This document shows positions 22,777 through 36,491 of a DNA stretch of 64,000 nucleotides, piece by piece. How positions within the stretch are numbered: the stretch's first letter is position 1; each line of letters opens with the position of its first letter. Below the pieces are notes generated by a model. It was not told the origin of the DNA. It searched no databases and worked only from the letters and a program-made list of their open reading frames with translations. The DNA is taken from contig CAKMRJ010003334.1 of the NCBI GenBank assembly GCA_928212115.1, positions 102,744,457 through 102,808,456 on the forward strand, written 5' to 3'. This stretch comes from Lactuca virosa. Lineage: Eukaryota > Streptophyta > Magnoliopsida > Asterales > Asteraceae. Both the position numbers and the translations under genes were made by a program.

Positions 22777-25167
22777 ATGGAGGAGGCTCTCGAAATGGCA
22801 CGCGCCAAGGACACGAAAGAGAGAATGGCTGGAGTAGAGAGGCTTCATGAACTTCTAGAAGCTTCGAGGAAGAGTTTATCGTCTTCGGAAGTTACTTCTC
22901 TTGTCGATTGTTGCTTAGATCTCTTGAAAGATAACAATTTTAGGGTTTCGCAAGGGGGTTTACAGGCTCTTGATTCTGCTGCGGTTCTTTCCGGTGAACA
23001 CTTGAAACTTCATTTCAATGCCCTAGTTCCTGCTACTGTTGAGCGTCTCGGCGATGCTAAGCAGCCCGTTCGCGATGCGGCTCGACGCCTCTTGCTCACT
23101 CTCATGCAGGTAAGGTGTCGGTGTGTGTTTTTTTACTGTCACTTTATAGTGAGCTTTAATTGTTTTTCACTCATGCTTTGGGTATTTATAACAGCTCTTT
23201 TTGGTGATCGAACTTATATATCTTGAATTCTTATTTGTAATTGTGGGATTGACGGGTAGAGTATTAGAAGAGAGAGATCGATTAGATGATGAACTATTGG
23301 TTCTAAGCCATCTGTGTGTTTCTTATGGATTGCTATGTCCAAGTATTTCGAGTCTGCACTTCTCATGTCTTGATATGGCTCAAAAGATAAAATTTTCTAC
23401 TGAAGGTTTACAGTGGGAATTGATAATTTCAATTTCCGTAATTGGTTACCGAAATAGGTTTCTTTAGCAGTCATTTGTCATTAGATACTATTTCCGGCTA
23501 ATTTTTGGTACAAATTTGGTTTTTTCTTCACTTTGTTGCTAGTAAGGTCGATATCTGATTATTTTGAGGTTATTATATTATATTTAGTGATTGGGTCACA
23601 ATGTCCTAGTTTTATTAAAAGTATGTGTTAATTGAATCCGGAGTAGTATTTACATCAATCTTGTTCGTGATCTACAAATTACCTGGGGGGATCTTACATT
23701 TGAAACTGTGAAGTGCATTCAGTTCACTTGCTGCAAGTCTTATGGGGTGTCATGACCTTGCGATTACAACCATTGTACTCTGTTTGTACTATAGACCTGT
23801 CACATGTGGGCCCAATTTGAGTGTCTTATGTTGCCCAACACGACCTGCATAAGCTGTAGTCAGTTGGTAACACATTGTGCCTTTATCCATAAAAGACTGA
23901 GGATTTTAATGTAGTACTTCCTAAAAGGAGTGTACAAAGGGCAACTCGGACACACAAACTTATGGGATTTACAAGGATTTGGAGGGAAGTCTTTATGTGC
24001 TGCATTTCCCTTGCATTTTGCTAGAGAGCATTTATGTGACTTAACCCATGGCTTTCTTGTCATGAAGGAGTTATTGTATATTTATACAAACCCATTAAAA
24101 TAATCAGATTGGCAGATTATCATTAATATCTTCCCTAGGCATTCTATGATCTTATCAATTTCATTAAGCATTCAAGCTCAACTATACTGATGGCAAATTA
24201 CAATGCCATTATAGTCCCTGTTACCCTGTATGAGTCTTTTTACATGAAATTTCTGTCTTTACGATATTCTTTAGGATGAATTGAGCTTAACTGTGATTTG
24301 TTTGTTCAGTTTGTAGATGCCTACTCAAATCGAGTTAATTTACTTTTGGCCTACCCTTAATGAATGTGCCATTGCCCCTTGTATCTATATAGTTTTATTT
24401 TCAGTGATCTCATTGTAGTTTGATTGCTTGTACAATTTTTTTTCTATCAATGTTATATGGGTGCAAATAGCTGAAAAGCTTACTAGCTTGCATCTTGGTT
24501 GTGGTGCAGGTTTCATCTCCAACTCTTATTGTGGAAAGAGCTGGATCTAATGCCTGGACTCACAAAAGCTGGAGAGTTAGAGAAGAGTTTGCAAGAACTG
24601 TGACATCTGCCATTGGTCTATTTGCATCTACAGAGCTGCCCTTGCAACGTGCTATTCTTCCTCCTGTATGTTCTTTTCTATTGTTTCACAAGGGGCTTTC
24701 AGTTTCATTGTTAACAACATGCAAAAAACAACATACTAATGCCTACACTCTCCCCTCTCTTATCTTCATGTGATCAGATATTACAGATGTTATACGACCC
24801 TAATCCAGGTGTGAGAGAAGCCGCAATTTTATGCATCGAGGAGATGTATGCTCAAATTGGGCCTCAATTCCGTGAAGAACTCCATCGCCATCAGCTTCCA
24901 TCATCAATGGTGATTATGTTAGAGCTTGTATTACTGTTACAGTTCATTTCTTTTGTGTTTTCTTCAACACACTGACTTGAGATGATTTCAGGTAAAAGAT
25001 ATCAATGCCAGATTAGAAAGAATTGAACCAAAGCGTCCTTCAGAAATACGAGTCAATACTTATCCTCCTACTGGTGCCAAGTCTTCTAACCATAATCCCA
25101 AAAGAAGCAGCCCAAAAGCCAAGGCTTCCTCTCGTGAAGTTTCCCTTTTTGGAGGTTAGTTAGTTAT

Positions 25168-25216
<49 letters not shown>

Positions 25217-28200
25217 GCTTATGTTTATAGGTTCAATGCAAGTCATTTCCTTCTTTTATTGTTCTCTTTACTAGGGGATAGTGATGTCACCGAAAAGCCT
25301 GTAGACCCAATAAAAGTGTATTCAGAGAAGGAGCTGATCCGTGAGTTTGAGAAGGCTGCTTCAATCCTTGTTCCTGAGAAAGATTGGTCTGTTCGTATTG
25401 GAGCCATGCAAAGAATTGAAGGCCTTGTCATTGGAGGTATGTATTAGTTTACTCATATTTTCCTTTTAAAAATATACACACAACACAAACTTGTAGTAGA
25501 CCCAGACTGATATTCCTTTCATTTGTCAATTGCCACACCAGGTGCAATTGATTATCCATGTTTCCGTGGTCTTCTAAAACAACTTGTTGGTCCTCTAAGC
25601 ACCCAGTTAGCTGATCGAAGGTCCAGCATAGTTAAACAGGTATAGCATACATTGTCATATTTTACCTGAATCATCTTGATCTCCAGCTGTAAATCATTCT
25701 AACCTTTTTATTACAATGCGTGTGCTAGGCTTGCCACTTACTGAACTTTCTATCTAAAGAGCTTTTGGGAGATTTTGAGTCATGTGCAGAGATGTTCATT
25801 CCTGTGAGTATACAGACTTATCTTCTTCTTTGAAAGAAGCTATAGTTTTCTTGATACCTTTCTGACACATGATTTGACATTCAGGTCCTTTTCAAACTTG
25901 TGGTGATCACTGTTCTTGTAATTGCAGAGTCAGCAGACAACTGCATAAAAACGGTATCTATTTACCTCTATTATATATTCATTTTCTGGAATCTATTTCT
26001 TCTTACGCATATCTTTTTCCAGATGTTGCGTAACTGCAAAGTTGCCCGGATACTTCCTCGTGTTGCTGACACTGCGAAACATGACCGTAGTGCGATACTT
26101 CGTGCCAGGTGTCAATTCCCTCTTTTAATCTTGATTCAGTCAAGACTCAAGACCATACATTACTATTGCTAATATCATCACATTTCAATTTTACAGATGC
26201 TGTGAGTATGCTTTATTAATACTGGAATATTGGGCTGATGCTCCTGAGATACAGCGCTCGGCTGATCTGTACGAAGACCTTATTAAATGTTGTGTGGGAG
26301 ATGCAATGAGCGAGGTCTTTTTTTAAGTTTCTTATTCTTGTTATTTTACAATTATTATTACAAGTAATTAACACGTGATGGGAACCGAACAGGTGCGGGC
26401 AACTGCTAGAGCATGCTACAGAATGTTTTCCAAAACATGGCCTGATCGTTCGCGGCGATTGTTTTCATTGTTTGATCCTGTTATTCAAAGGGTATGTATG
26501 TCTTTTCCTAAATAAGATGAACCATCTTCATCTTCATCATATAATAATACATATTTTTTTATGCACAGATAATAAATGACGAGGATGGGGGTATGCACAG
26601 GCGACATGCATCACCTGTAGTTCGTGAGAGGACACCACAAACATCATCACATAACAATACTTCAACTCTATCAGGATATGGAACTTCAGCAATTGTTGCA
26701 ATGGACAGAAACGCAAGCTTACCTTCTGCACCCTCACCCTCACCTTCTCTCTCATCCTCTCTTTTTTCATCCCAACCAAAATCCATAAGCAAGGCCCCAG
26801 AACGCAGCCTAGAAAGCGTGTTGCATGCCAGCAAACAGAAGGTCACTGCCATTGAAAGCATGCTTCGAGGCTTAGATTCCGGAAGAGTTCGATCATCAAG
26901 TCTAGATCTTGGTATAAGTTTTGATTCAAATCATCATCATTCAACAATCTATAATTATTATTATGTTAAATATGTATTTTTGGAATGGCTAATTTTGTCT
27001 TTTATCTATCGGTGCTAGTACAGGAGTGGACCCACCTTCATCACGTGACCCACCATATCCTCTCGCAGCTCCTGCCTCCAATAGTCTCGCAACATCTTTA
27101 TCATTAGATTCCACTTCCGGTATCTCAAAAGGCAACAACCGAAACGGTGGCTTGGGTTTATCAGACATCATTACTCAAATCCAAGCTTCACGCGATTCTT
27201 CCAAGCACCCGTATCGTGGTAGTAATAACATCACAAACACACATGAAAACTTTTCATCACTTTCATCCTACACAACAAGACGAGGTTCTGAAAGAAGCTC
27301 TTTCGAAGACAACAATGATATCAGAGAAGCCAGACGATCTGTCAACTCACATCATACAGACACTAGACACTATTCAGAATACTCACATAATACTAGTCAC
27401 GTCCCCAATTTTCAAAGACCACTTTCAAGAAAGAATATTCCCGGGAGAATGGCATCAAACAGACGCAGGAGTTTCGATGAGAGCCAATTCTCTCCTGGAG
27501 AGATGTCAAGCTATACAGACGGGCCATCTTCTCTTAATGACGCGTTAAGCTCCGGTCTCAATTCCAGCTCAGACTGGAACGCCAGGGTGGCGGCGTTTAA
27601 CTATTTACACTCGTTGCTCCAACAAGGACCTAAAGGAGTTCAAGAAGTCACACAAAGTTTTGAGAAAGTCATGAAGCTATTCTTCCAACACTTAGACGAT
27701 CCTCACCATAAAGTCGCACAAGCCGCCTTAACAACACTCGCTGACATCATCCCGGCTTGTCGAAAGCCTTTTGAAAGTTACATGGAGAGAATATTACCAC
27801 ACGTGTTTTCCCGGTTAATCGACCCAAAGGAGTTAGTTAGACAACCGTGTTCAACAACTTTAGAAATTGTCGGGAAAAGTTATGGTGTGGATTCGCTTTT
27901 ACCCGCGTTACTCCGGTCATTAGACGAACAACGTTCCCCGAAAGCGAAACTTGCTGTGATTGAATTTGCTATTATTGCGTTTAACAAACATGCGGGAAAC
28001 TCTGAAGGTGCTGGGAATAGTGGGATTTTGAAGCTATGGCTTGCTAAATTAGCACCATTAGTTTATGACAAAAATACGAAACTCAAAGAAGCGGCCACAA
28101 CGTGTATTATATCGGTTTACTCTCATTTCGATTCGACTTCTGTTTTGAATTATATTCTTAGTTTATCGGTTGAAGAACAGAATTCTTTGAGACGTGCATT

Positions 28201-30007
28201 GAAGCAACATACGCCTCGGATTGAAGTGGATTTGATGAATTATTTACAACAGAAGAAAGACAGATCACAACGCGCGAAATCTTATGATCCGTATGATGCT
28301 GTTGGGACCTCTTCTGAAGAAGGATATGTTCAGGTGACTAGTACTAAAAAGACTCCATTGTTTGCAAGGTATTCTGGTAGTTCTATTGATAGTAGTGATG
28401 GTGGTAAGAAATGGGGCTCTGGTTCTGGTTCTGGTCTAGAAGCATCTACACAGATTGTAAGACATGATGGAAGTGAAGATAATCTGTATCATAGTCTTGA
28501 TTCCAATAATGGTAATGTACTTTCTTCTAAGGATGCAAAGTATGTTGCTAGTTCCATGCTGTCAGAAAGTTTAGACATGGAGGCTGCTTCAACACCGTGT
28601 TTCAATGGACAACAGGTTGATATTGAGGGTCCGACTGATTTGGAACTTAATGTCACAAAACTTGCAGCTTTGAAGATCAATTCTTCCCCTGATACAAGAC
28701 CAAGCATCCCTCAAATCCTTCATCTTGTGAGTTGTGGTTCTTGAGTTTATTATAATTACAAATTTAACCTTGATAACTAACAATAACATGTTTATTGGTT
28801 TGCTTAGATTTCTAATGGGACTGATGAATGTTCTACAACAAGTACAACCAAGCGCACTGCCATACAACAGTTGGTTGATGCTTCTGTTGCCAATGATTCC
28901 TCCATATGGACAAAGGTACACATCTCTCCCTCCCCCACCCCATTCTCTAATGATAGAAATAATTATATTTATATATTTATTTTTGTTTGATTGATGTATT
29001 TGATTGCAGTATTTCAATCAAATTTTGATGGTGATACTTGAGGTTTTGGAGGACACCGATCCATCAATTCGGGAGCTTGCTCTCTTGTTAATATCGGAAA
29101 TGTTGAAGAACCAGGTAAGCCTTTTAATTTTCCATGCTGTGTTGCTATATACTAATTATAATTCAAGTTTTTTGTGACACATTTAAAGTTTTTCTTCCAA
29201 TGATTCCCCTCCAGAAAGATGGCATGGAAGATTCTATTGAGATTGTAGCTGAAAAGTTACTACATCTTACGAAAGATACAATCCCAAAAGTAGGTTTTCA
29301 TCCTCCAAATTTGACTTGTTTTAATGGAGAATTGTTATTTATAGTATTTTCATTGGTAGGTATCAAGTGAAGCAGAACACTGCTTAAGTGTTGTTTTCTC
29401 TCAATATGATCCATTCAGATGTTTAAGTGTAAGTTGTTCTACCTACGGATTGTAAAAATGTTTTGTTTTTTTCTTAATAGCAATTTCTATGCATTAAACT
29501 TTTGTGTTGTGAGCTTTTAGGTTATCGTTCCATTACTGGTTACTGAAGATGAGAAAACTCTTGTTGCGTGTATAAACTGTTTGACCAAGGTACAGATATC
29601 TAATGAAACCCAAAAGTAGTGATGTACTTTACGAAAAACTTGCATGAAATGATTTTGTTTTGTTTTTGTGACAGCTTGTGGGTAGGCTTTCACAGGAGGA
29701 ACTAATGGGTCAATTAGATTCCTTTTTGCCTGCTCTTTTTGATGCTTTTGGTAATCAGAGTGCCGATGTCCGCAAGGTATCTATTTATTATTATTTACAA
29801 ATTAATGTGTTTAAAATAATTAGTTATTAATTTGTTTGTTGTTGGTTGTGGCAGACTGTTGTTTTCTGTTTGGTGGATATCTACATAATGCTTGGAAAAG
29901 GGTTTTTACCATATTTGGAAGGACTTAACAGTACACAGTTGCGGTTAGTAACGATATATGCAAACCGTATATCACAAGCCAGGACGGGGGCTCCTATCCA
30001 GGACTAG
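22777..30007 (+). CDS. CLASP: CLASP, microtubule-associated TOG-domain protein (20 exons)
   Basis: Exons: 22777-23109, 24510-24665, 24778-24909, 24992-25154, 25275-25436, 25542-25639, 25729-25803, 25885-25953, 26023-26108, 26197-26314, 26393-26491, 26569-26911, 27024-28726, 28808-28915, 29010-29114, 29215-29289, 29360-29428, 29521-29589, 29675-29776, 29855-30007. All junctions are GT-AG and in frame; total 4218 nt, or 1405 residues, close to Arabidopsis CLASP (about 1440). The first TOG/HEAT array covers about residues 1-230 (MEEALEMARAKDTKERMAGV). A second begins near 275 (KVYSEKELIREFEKAASIL). A third starts near 794 (SDWNARVAAFNYLHSLL). The C-terminal CLASP helical domain is in the last seven exons. 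A Ser/Arg-rich linker (about 500-790) includes KNIPGRMASNRR. CLASPs stabilise cortical microtubules and influence division and cell expansion. The first intron is long (1.4 kb), which often matters for expression. Intron 4 carries a (TA)n tract. I see no disruption. Confidence 0.95.
25172..25213. repeat. (TA)n microsatellite in CLASP intron 4
   Basis: A TA dinucleotide run of about 42 bp inside the intron between CLASP exons 4 and 5. A natural site of length variation within the gene. Confidence 0.95.
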
Positions 30008-30359
30008 CAATGATGAGATGAGATGAGATGTTCATTTTGGTTGTGAATCAATCTTTTGTATATTTGTATGTCTTGTGTGATGTGTTGTGTGCATTCCGTT
30101 AAAGGTTTTAAGAGGGGGTTTCATTGTATGTTATTTGTTTTTTATGGCTTCATTTTTGCCCCTTTTTGTTTATTATTACAACGCTTGATTTGATTGGAGT
30201 GGAAGAGTAGTGTGGTTTTCTAAAAAACGATTTAAGTCTTAGTGAAATTGTATCTTGGTTGTTGCTCTATGTGACTTAATTTTACCTCTTTGTAGATGAA
30301 TCAAGATGGCAGCGACTAGGTTTGGGTTTGGCAGGGTAGTTGCTCCATTGTTTGTGTGT
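30008..30359 (+). other. CLASP 3' UTR and flank
   Basis: T-rich sequence after the CLASP stop codon. Much of it is repeated in the pseudogene copy at 43400-43737, so it was part of the duplicated piece. No canonical AATAAA is obvious. Confidence 0.6.
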
Positions 30360-32359
30360 GGTGCTTTTGCTCCGTTTTATTGTGTAAAAACTTATAGGAT
30401 TATGATGCACGAGGATAAGTGGTCGTCATTTTTAGAGTTAATATACATGGACCAAATCCAGTAGTTTTGTTTTTTCATTATTCTAATAGTTGGTAAAGTT
30501 TTTTCATTATTCTACCATTAGGTTACTATCTAGACTTGCACAAAAAAATCGGTTCACGATCCGAACCGGCCAAAAAACCTGTAAACAGGTTCACTATGAA
30601 CCGATCCGATTCAGGAACCAAACCGTCTGTTTGCACCGGTTCGAGATTTTAGTCATTGAAACTGGTTTAGTACCGTGTGAACCGTTGTAGAACCGATGGA
30701 AACGGTTTAAATAGGTTCGATTTATTTATTTATTTATGAATGAACAGGTTTGAACCGAATCGGTTGAACCGGTGTTCCTATTTTCGAATCGAAATCGAAT
30801 TGGTTTAAAGAACCAGTTCGATTTGAAGAAAAAACCGTTTTGTGCACCTTTATTACTATCTACCATCAAATGGAAAACAATTTTTACATTCAAGTTAGCA
30901 ATATATGATTCAAAATTATTCCAACTTTATATAACAAACTATTCAACTATTGTTATATTTCAATCAATGTACATGATATTTTGAGAAACACCACATGGAT
31001 ATTATCTAGCTCCACTTCATAATACTTTGTGAAGTGAAGCTAGTAAATGTGCATGAAGTAATATCCCTGCTAACGAGCTCGAAGGTAGATTGAAACCAAT
31101 TTTTGCACATATAGGTATATGAGAATTGTAACATTCTAAAAATCACAGACAACATTTTCACTTTTAAAACCATATTAAAATCCATACACCTACTAACCTC
31201 CAGTTGGTCGCCACCTTGTGGCCATCCTTGGCCACGCTGTGGCTGCTAAACGACAAAGCAGACGAGTTCATACCAAGTCGCCACGCTGTGGCAACCTAAG
31301 GCCATGTCGTGGGGACTAGTTTAGACAGCTTAATCCATTAAGCTATTTTCCTACAACTCCAAGAGCTCCAAAACTCAGATCTGGTTCTTCCCATGGTCTT
31401 GATGAATAAAGTTTCCAACTTTATTTATTAAGACACCTCAATAAGTCGAGATCCCAGACCCAAATTCCTTAAAGGTGACTAAATGCATAAAGTCACTCCT
31501 TAAGCATCCAAATCTCTAGAGTTGCTCACCTAAGGTTTCCAGAAGGGTTTCCTACACCTAGTAAGCCATAAAGATCGTAGCTTTATGGACATGCATGTCC
31601 ATTGCATGTCCCTTCCATTTTAGGTAAAAAAACATGTCAATAAGGAACTCAGGCTTAAGCATGGGACCAAAAACTTCATATCCTTAGATCTGGAACATAT
31701 AACACTACAATGACCACTTGAATCCATAAAGTTGCCAACTTTATGAGATCCAACCTTCCAATTTCTCACATCATGAAGATTAAAGGACAAAAGTGATAGA
31801 TCTAGAGACAAGTAACATAAAGGTTGGATCTTGATGACTTACAAGAGTCCAGAAAACGTGCACAAGAGGGATAGGGAGAGTTGCTTGTTGAAACAAAACC
31901 CAAGAGTGTCTTCTTCTTCTTCAAAACACCACCAAACACACCAATGAAGATTAGGGTTTTCTCTTGGAGGTTGAGGGAAAGTGATTGAGGCTGAGGGTGG
32001 GCAACCCTAGCCATCACATTCCCTTAAATAGGGGCTCAAACCTCGGATTAGGGTTTGCCATTAAACAATGGCCACATCGTGGCGAATAGATGCCACATCG
32101 TGGTGCAAGCTTAGTGCCCACGAAACTTTGGCCTTGGCCATGTCGTGGCCACCAGAAATCCAACATCCAAAATATTAAATTACTTAAAAGAAACATACCC
32201 GAAACTTGGCTTTACAAGAATTTAGATATTTTAGCCTTGATTTAAAGGAAAATGGATCCGGATTTCTTATTATACATGCTATGAATTGTGATCTACTAAC
32301 CATCCAACTTCTTCTTTGGTAGCTTAGGAAATTAGATTGTTTGTAAACTGTGATTTTCA
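30360..32359. repeat. Dispersed 2-kb duplicated segment, copy 2
   Basis: Near-identical to 14187-16327 in the same orientation. It begins GGTGCTTTTGCTCCG and ends GTAAACTGTGATTTTCA, after which the two copies diverge at once. It carries the same hAT MITE with the same flanking repeat, and the same minus-strand LTR-like part (from about 31130) with GCCACATCGTGG-type motifs. It lies about 350 bp beyond the CLASP stop codon. Confidence 0.85.
30531..30852. mobile_element. hAT-type MITE, 322 bp (in duplicated segment copy 2)
   Basis: Same element and same 8-bp flank, ttactatc (30523-30530 and 30853-30860), as the MITE at 14475-14803. A shared insertion site means the MITE was present before the segment was duplicated. 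Small internal deletions distinguish the copies. Confidence 0.8.
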
Positions 32360-33046
32360 TGTGTTTGGATTTTAGATTAGAATTTGGTACTTGGAAACTA
32401 CAAATGAAGGTTAGATTTTGTGTACAAATTACACCGTCACACATTAATCTTTCTCTCTTTACTCAACATTTACATATGTAGTTTATTCAAACATTTGGAA
32501 AAACATACAAAACTTCCCTCAATTTCATTTTTTTATTAGAGGTTAAAGAGCTACTTAGTGTTGCTATGGCCTATGGGCATCTATGTCCTTGAGCACCTTA
32601 GGGAGCGAGTACATAAAATAAGTTAGATAGGGTATGCTTGTGTCAAGCTTCTACAACTATATTGAACACGATCATGTGGGTTTCCTCATTCACAACTTCT
32701 ATTTGGGTTTATCGATTTTCTTCTTTCCCTCTATTTTTCATGCAAATATTCAAAGACAATATTTTTAGTAAATATGTTCTATCTTTTTTGACCTGCAAAA
32801 GTTTATAAAAAGACTACCCAAAATGGCCCCAAACATGATTTTTTTTCCACGGGAAGTAGGATTTTTCTAGTACGTCCCATGAGTATAGTGCAAATGGACG
32901 AGAGATCCAATGGTGACCAGATCACCATCAATCAGTTCACATGCATGAATCTTGTAAGGAGATATGACAGTTATCTCATAGGGGTTGTGCCTAAAGATAT
33001 CATGGAAGACATCCCCCATTCTTACTGATCTCTACATAACCCATTT
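32360..33046. other. Spacer, no feature recognised
   Basis: Mixed AT-rich sequence without readable protein domains, clear repeats or LTR ends. It separates the duplicated segment from the copia-like LTR at 33047. Confidence 0.5.
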
Positions 33047-34100
33047 GTTGGGGGTAACAACAAAACAAGTTAAACACTTCAAGACAAACGTCAGACAAAC
33101 TTCGGTGAAACTTGCGGAATAAAACTTCTGAAAAACTTCAAAAAAAAACCGAACACAATATTTAACGTGGTTCGGTCAAGGTGACTTACGTCTACGGGCG
33201 AACTAGAGAGAGAGGGGATTTTATTAACTTTCAGGAACTATTACAAACACTCAATGTTGTATCTCACTTTGAGCTCTCACTGAAAAACTAACAATTTACA
33301 ATGATGGGGATATGAACCTATTTATAGGCAATCATGAGAAACCCTAATTCTGATGGGCAATTCCCATCCATAACTAGCCCATTAAGGGGATGCATTAATT
33401 TCCAACCAATCACAGAGTGCCATATGGGCGCTTCTAGAACCTTCAACCTCATGAGCATCAACCATACACATGATGAAGCATCACGAGACAAGATGTCGCA
33501 TCATGTGCTACCATGGCACATCATGATGGCACATTTACCATCATCATGGTGCATCAACCATATGGAGTATCCTCCTTGAGCATCTTCATCGTATGAGCAA
33601 CATTGGACGATCTTGAGCATCCTAACGAACATTTCACTTGAGTGGTGCATCAGGAGCCATGATGCCGCATTATGAACCTTGGTGGCGCATCATGCTCTTA
33701 AATGGCACATCCTTATTTAATAAATAATCAACAACACTTCAACACTCCCGGAGCGCGACAAAGCATAAAATGGTGGCGCATCTTGCAGGGGGCACACCTT
33801 GATCAAAGGTGGCGCACCATGATCAAAGGTGGCACACCTTGGACATGATATGCGCACCTTGATTAAAGGTAGCGCATCTAGTGCATGATGCATATCAGAT
33901 GCTCCATTCATCTCCCTGATGCTCAACACCCAACTCCAAGTGCTCCATGTTTATTTCTGATGCTCTATGTTCCTCCAAGTGCTGCATTTGATTTCTGATG
34001 CTCCATGCAACTCCAAGTCCTCCATGTTAATTCTAAGTGCTCTATGTTGGACAAAACTTCATACCCCAATAACTTCATTTGACAATCAGATTTCGCCATT
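33047..34100 (-). mobile_element. Probable Ty1-copia LTR, minus strand
   Basis: The plus strand starts TGTTGGGGGTAACA, so the minus strand ends TGTTACCCCCAACA. Near 33160 the minus strand reads as a typical copia R/U5 block (CACCTTGACCGAACCACG). The part at 33640-33870 is a run of degenerate GGTGGCGCA-type repeats. The upper boundary is not resolved; it is set before the (CT)n tract at 34110-34145. It may be the 3' LTR of the minus-strand fragments at 34163-35126, or an independent LTR. Confidence 0.5.
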
Positions 34101-34107
34101 CCTCAAA

Positions 34108-34109
<2 letters not shown>

Positions 34110-34145
<36 letters not shown>
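34110..34145. repeat. (CT)n microsatellite
   Basis: CT dinucleotide run between the LTR-like sequence and the copia RNase H fragment. Confidence 0.9.
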
Positions 34146-34147
<2 letters not shown>

Positions 34148-34162
34148 GCCAAACCCTTCTCT

Positions 34163-34348
34163 TCAAACTTTTGGAAGGCCATTTGAAGCCATGCAAAGCT
34201 TCAACTTTTCATTGGAAACCACCTTGGTGAACATATTAGCTAGATTCTTTGTTCCATGGATTTTCTTTAAGTTTATAGTTCCTTCAATGATTAAAGCTCG
34301 AATGAAATGGTACCTTATTTTAATGTGTTTCGTTCTACTGTGAAACAC
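34163..34348 (-). pseudogene. Ty1-copia RNase H C-terminal fragment
   Basis: The minus-strand frame carries FHSRTKHIKIRYHFIR and LANMFTKVV, the conserved end of the copia RNase H domain (canonical RTKHIDIRYHFIR, ADMLTK). The rest of the polyprotein is missing between this and the gag fragment, so it is an internally deleted relic. Confidence 0.85.
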
Positions 34349-34419
34349 TTGAGTCAGATAAAGGATGTACCTAAAGTAGAGTCACACGACTTGACTTTAC
34401 TATGTCTAAGATCTTTCAG

Positions 34420-35126
34420 CTACTTTGGGTAGCTTCGTTTCCAATGTCCTTTCAATCGGTAGTAGAAACAAATTGAATCTTTGGGGTTAACACTTGGAAT
34501 GATCCCATAACTAGCTTTTCCTTTTGCCATACGATCAAACGATTTGATCCTGGACGACCCCTTTCCATTGGGAAGAGAAATCTTTTCTGGACAACTATTG
34601 TCACCAATTTCAATGCCCATGGAAATCTAAGAATTAGACCCAATAATAATCTCTTCTTTAGATGTGCTCTTAAGCATTTCTACTTCAGCAACAATCAACA
34701 TTTGGGTCATATCAATTAGGGTTACGTCTATAAGTTCTCAATGAACTGATCATATAAATTTGGAAGAAAAAGAAGAACCAAATCAATGGCTTGCTCTCTT
34801 AGGAAAATGACACCCATTCTATCCAACTTGTCAATGTACGGTTTCATTTTCAGAACATGCGTATACACATAAATTCCATCTTGATGTCTACATGGCAATA
34901 GGGATTGAGTAGATTCGTATCTTTCAACTTAAGGAAAACGTGACGTTGGGAGAGTTACTAGAGAAGGAGGTGGAAGAGTTGAAAAGAAATGATGTCCAAT
35001 TCCATCATTTCCTAAGGAAGGGAAAATAATTTCATCTTGAATTGAAATTGGAAGACCATCTCCAGAAGATTGGGGAAAACCATTTCCATAAGAATGAGGA
35101 AGACCATTTCTATCTTCATTAGACAT
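34420..35126 (-). pseudogene. Ty1-copia gag fragment with degraded zinc knuckle
   Basis: On the minus strand, an ATG at 35126 opens a short gag-like frame, followed after breaks by CFYYRLKGHWKRSYPK near 34425-34470. The latter is a CCHC knuckle in which the second and fourth metal-binding cysteines are replaced by Tyr and Ser. The gag core is mostly lost. It lies downstream of the primer-binding site at 36479-36490 in minus orientation. Confidence 0.7.
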
Positions 35127-35892
35127 CTAAAATTAGGAGAAACGAGAATTCAAGTTAGTTGATTTTAATGCTTAATTATTAACCCAAAATTTAAATAAAG
35201 GCTATGATCCATATTTTCGATTCGAACTTTGAAAAAGGATGTCATAATCAGATTCCAATATATTTTAGGTAGATAAGGCTTTTACCAATTCCAATCTTAT
35301 GAAACTCCTAGATCTTTTGAGATTCATTGAATCTTATCCATGACATGTTTAATATCGGATTATGCTCTCACTTTTGTGATTGGGATGTCGATGATCACAA
35401 AAGAGATGTGAATAACCATGCAAACCCGCTTGGCAGCCTCAATGTCATTTATTATCTCCAATTAATGTGCCGGTTAACCACACGTTCTCCATTAACGATT
35501 ATAATTTTTGAGACGCCCATCATTTCTATTTAAAGTCCCTATAAGTGTGTCGGTTAAGCACACACGCTCCACTAACGACATATTAAAGTATGATGTGCGT
35601 TTTCATGGATTAGCATACTTTTTACATTTTTCCTAAAGTAACTAGAGTGAGATTTTTAAAAGAAGGTCCTAGTACTTTTATATCATTATACCTTTTAATG
35701 AGACTATGTCCTATCAAACTCATTCGACTAACAACCCTCCACCACATAGGAGAGTGGTGAGTGAGAGTGGACACCCATTCAACGACCATTTTATAGGTCG
35801 CTTCCTGATACCCTCTTTATAGTATGGTTTCGTGAATGAGACCTACAATTGATTTGACTAACTTTTCTTATACATATAGTAATTAACTTTTA

Positions 35893-35976
<84 letters not shown>

Positions 35977-36478
35977 GTATTTTAAAACTTTTTCAAAATA
36001 TGAGGTTTAAATATTAATTATTTAAATTAAATCTTTTAACTAATTAATATTAAACCAATTATGGTTTATCTTTATCTTTTAATTAAACAATTAATTAAAT
36101 TAATTAAATCATTTATGGATTAAACAAGTATTCACTATTAACGAATTAATAAAATAATTCAAATTTAATCCTAATCCAAACCCTCCTAATTTTCGAAAAT
36201 AGGGTTGGGTTTATCAGGTTTTAATTATTCAAATTTTAAGGCTTTTGAAATAATAATTAAGGAAACAAGATAAAACCCTAAAAAGACTCCCTAATTTTCG
36301 AAAAAGGGTTAGGGAGGCTAGGGTTTCAAGAACCCTAGCAAATTTCGAAAATTATAAGGGTGGAGGCTAGGGTTTCAAGAACCCTAGCAGAAATTGAAAA
36401 TTCCTCCCTTAGGGTTTAATTTCTATAAACCCTAATTTTGATCTATTCAACATTATGCAAGATCAATTGAATACTATG
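35127..36478 (-). other. Copia leader region, non-coding, with (TA)n
   Basis: The interval between the primer-binding site and the gag fragment. It holds a (TA)n run (35896-35972) and two tandem copies (near 36300-36390) of a unit with GGCTAGGGTTTCAAGAACC. There is no coding sequence. Confidence 0.5.
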
Positions 36479-36490
36479 GCTCTGATACCA
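36479..36490 (-). other. Primer-binding site of a copia element
   Basis: The minus strand reads TGGTATCAGAGC, complementary to the 3' end of plant initiator tRNA-Met, one base after an LTR end (CCTATCA). It fixes the orientation of the copia element in this region. Confidence 0.85.
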
Positions 36491-36491
36491 C

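Noticed and set aside
27147..27548. Second open frame inside CLASP exon 13
   Set aside because: It overlaps the CLASP reading frame throughout and shows no independent domain; a shadow frame.
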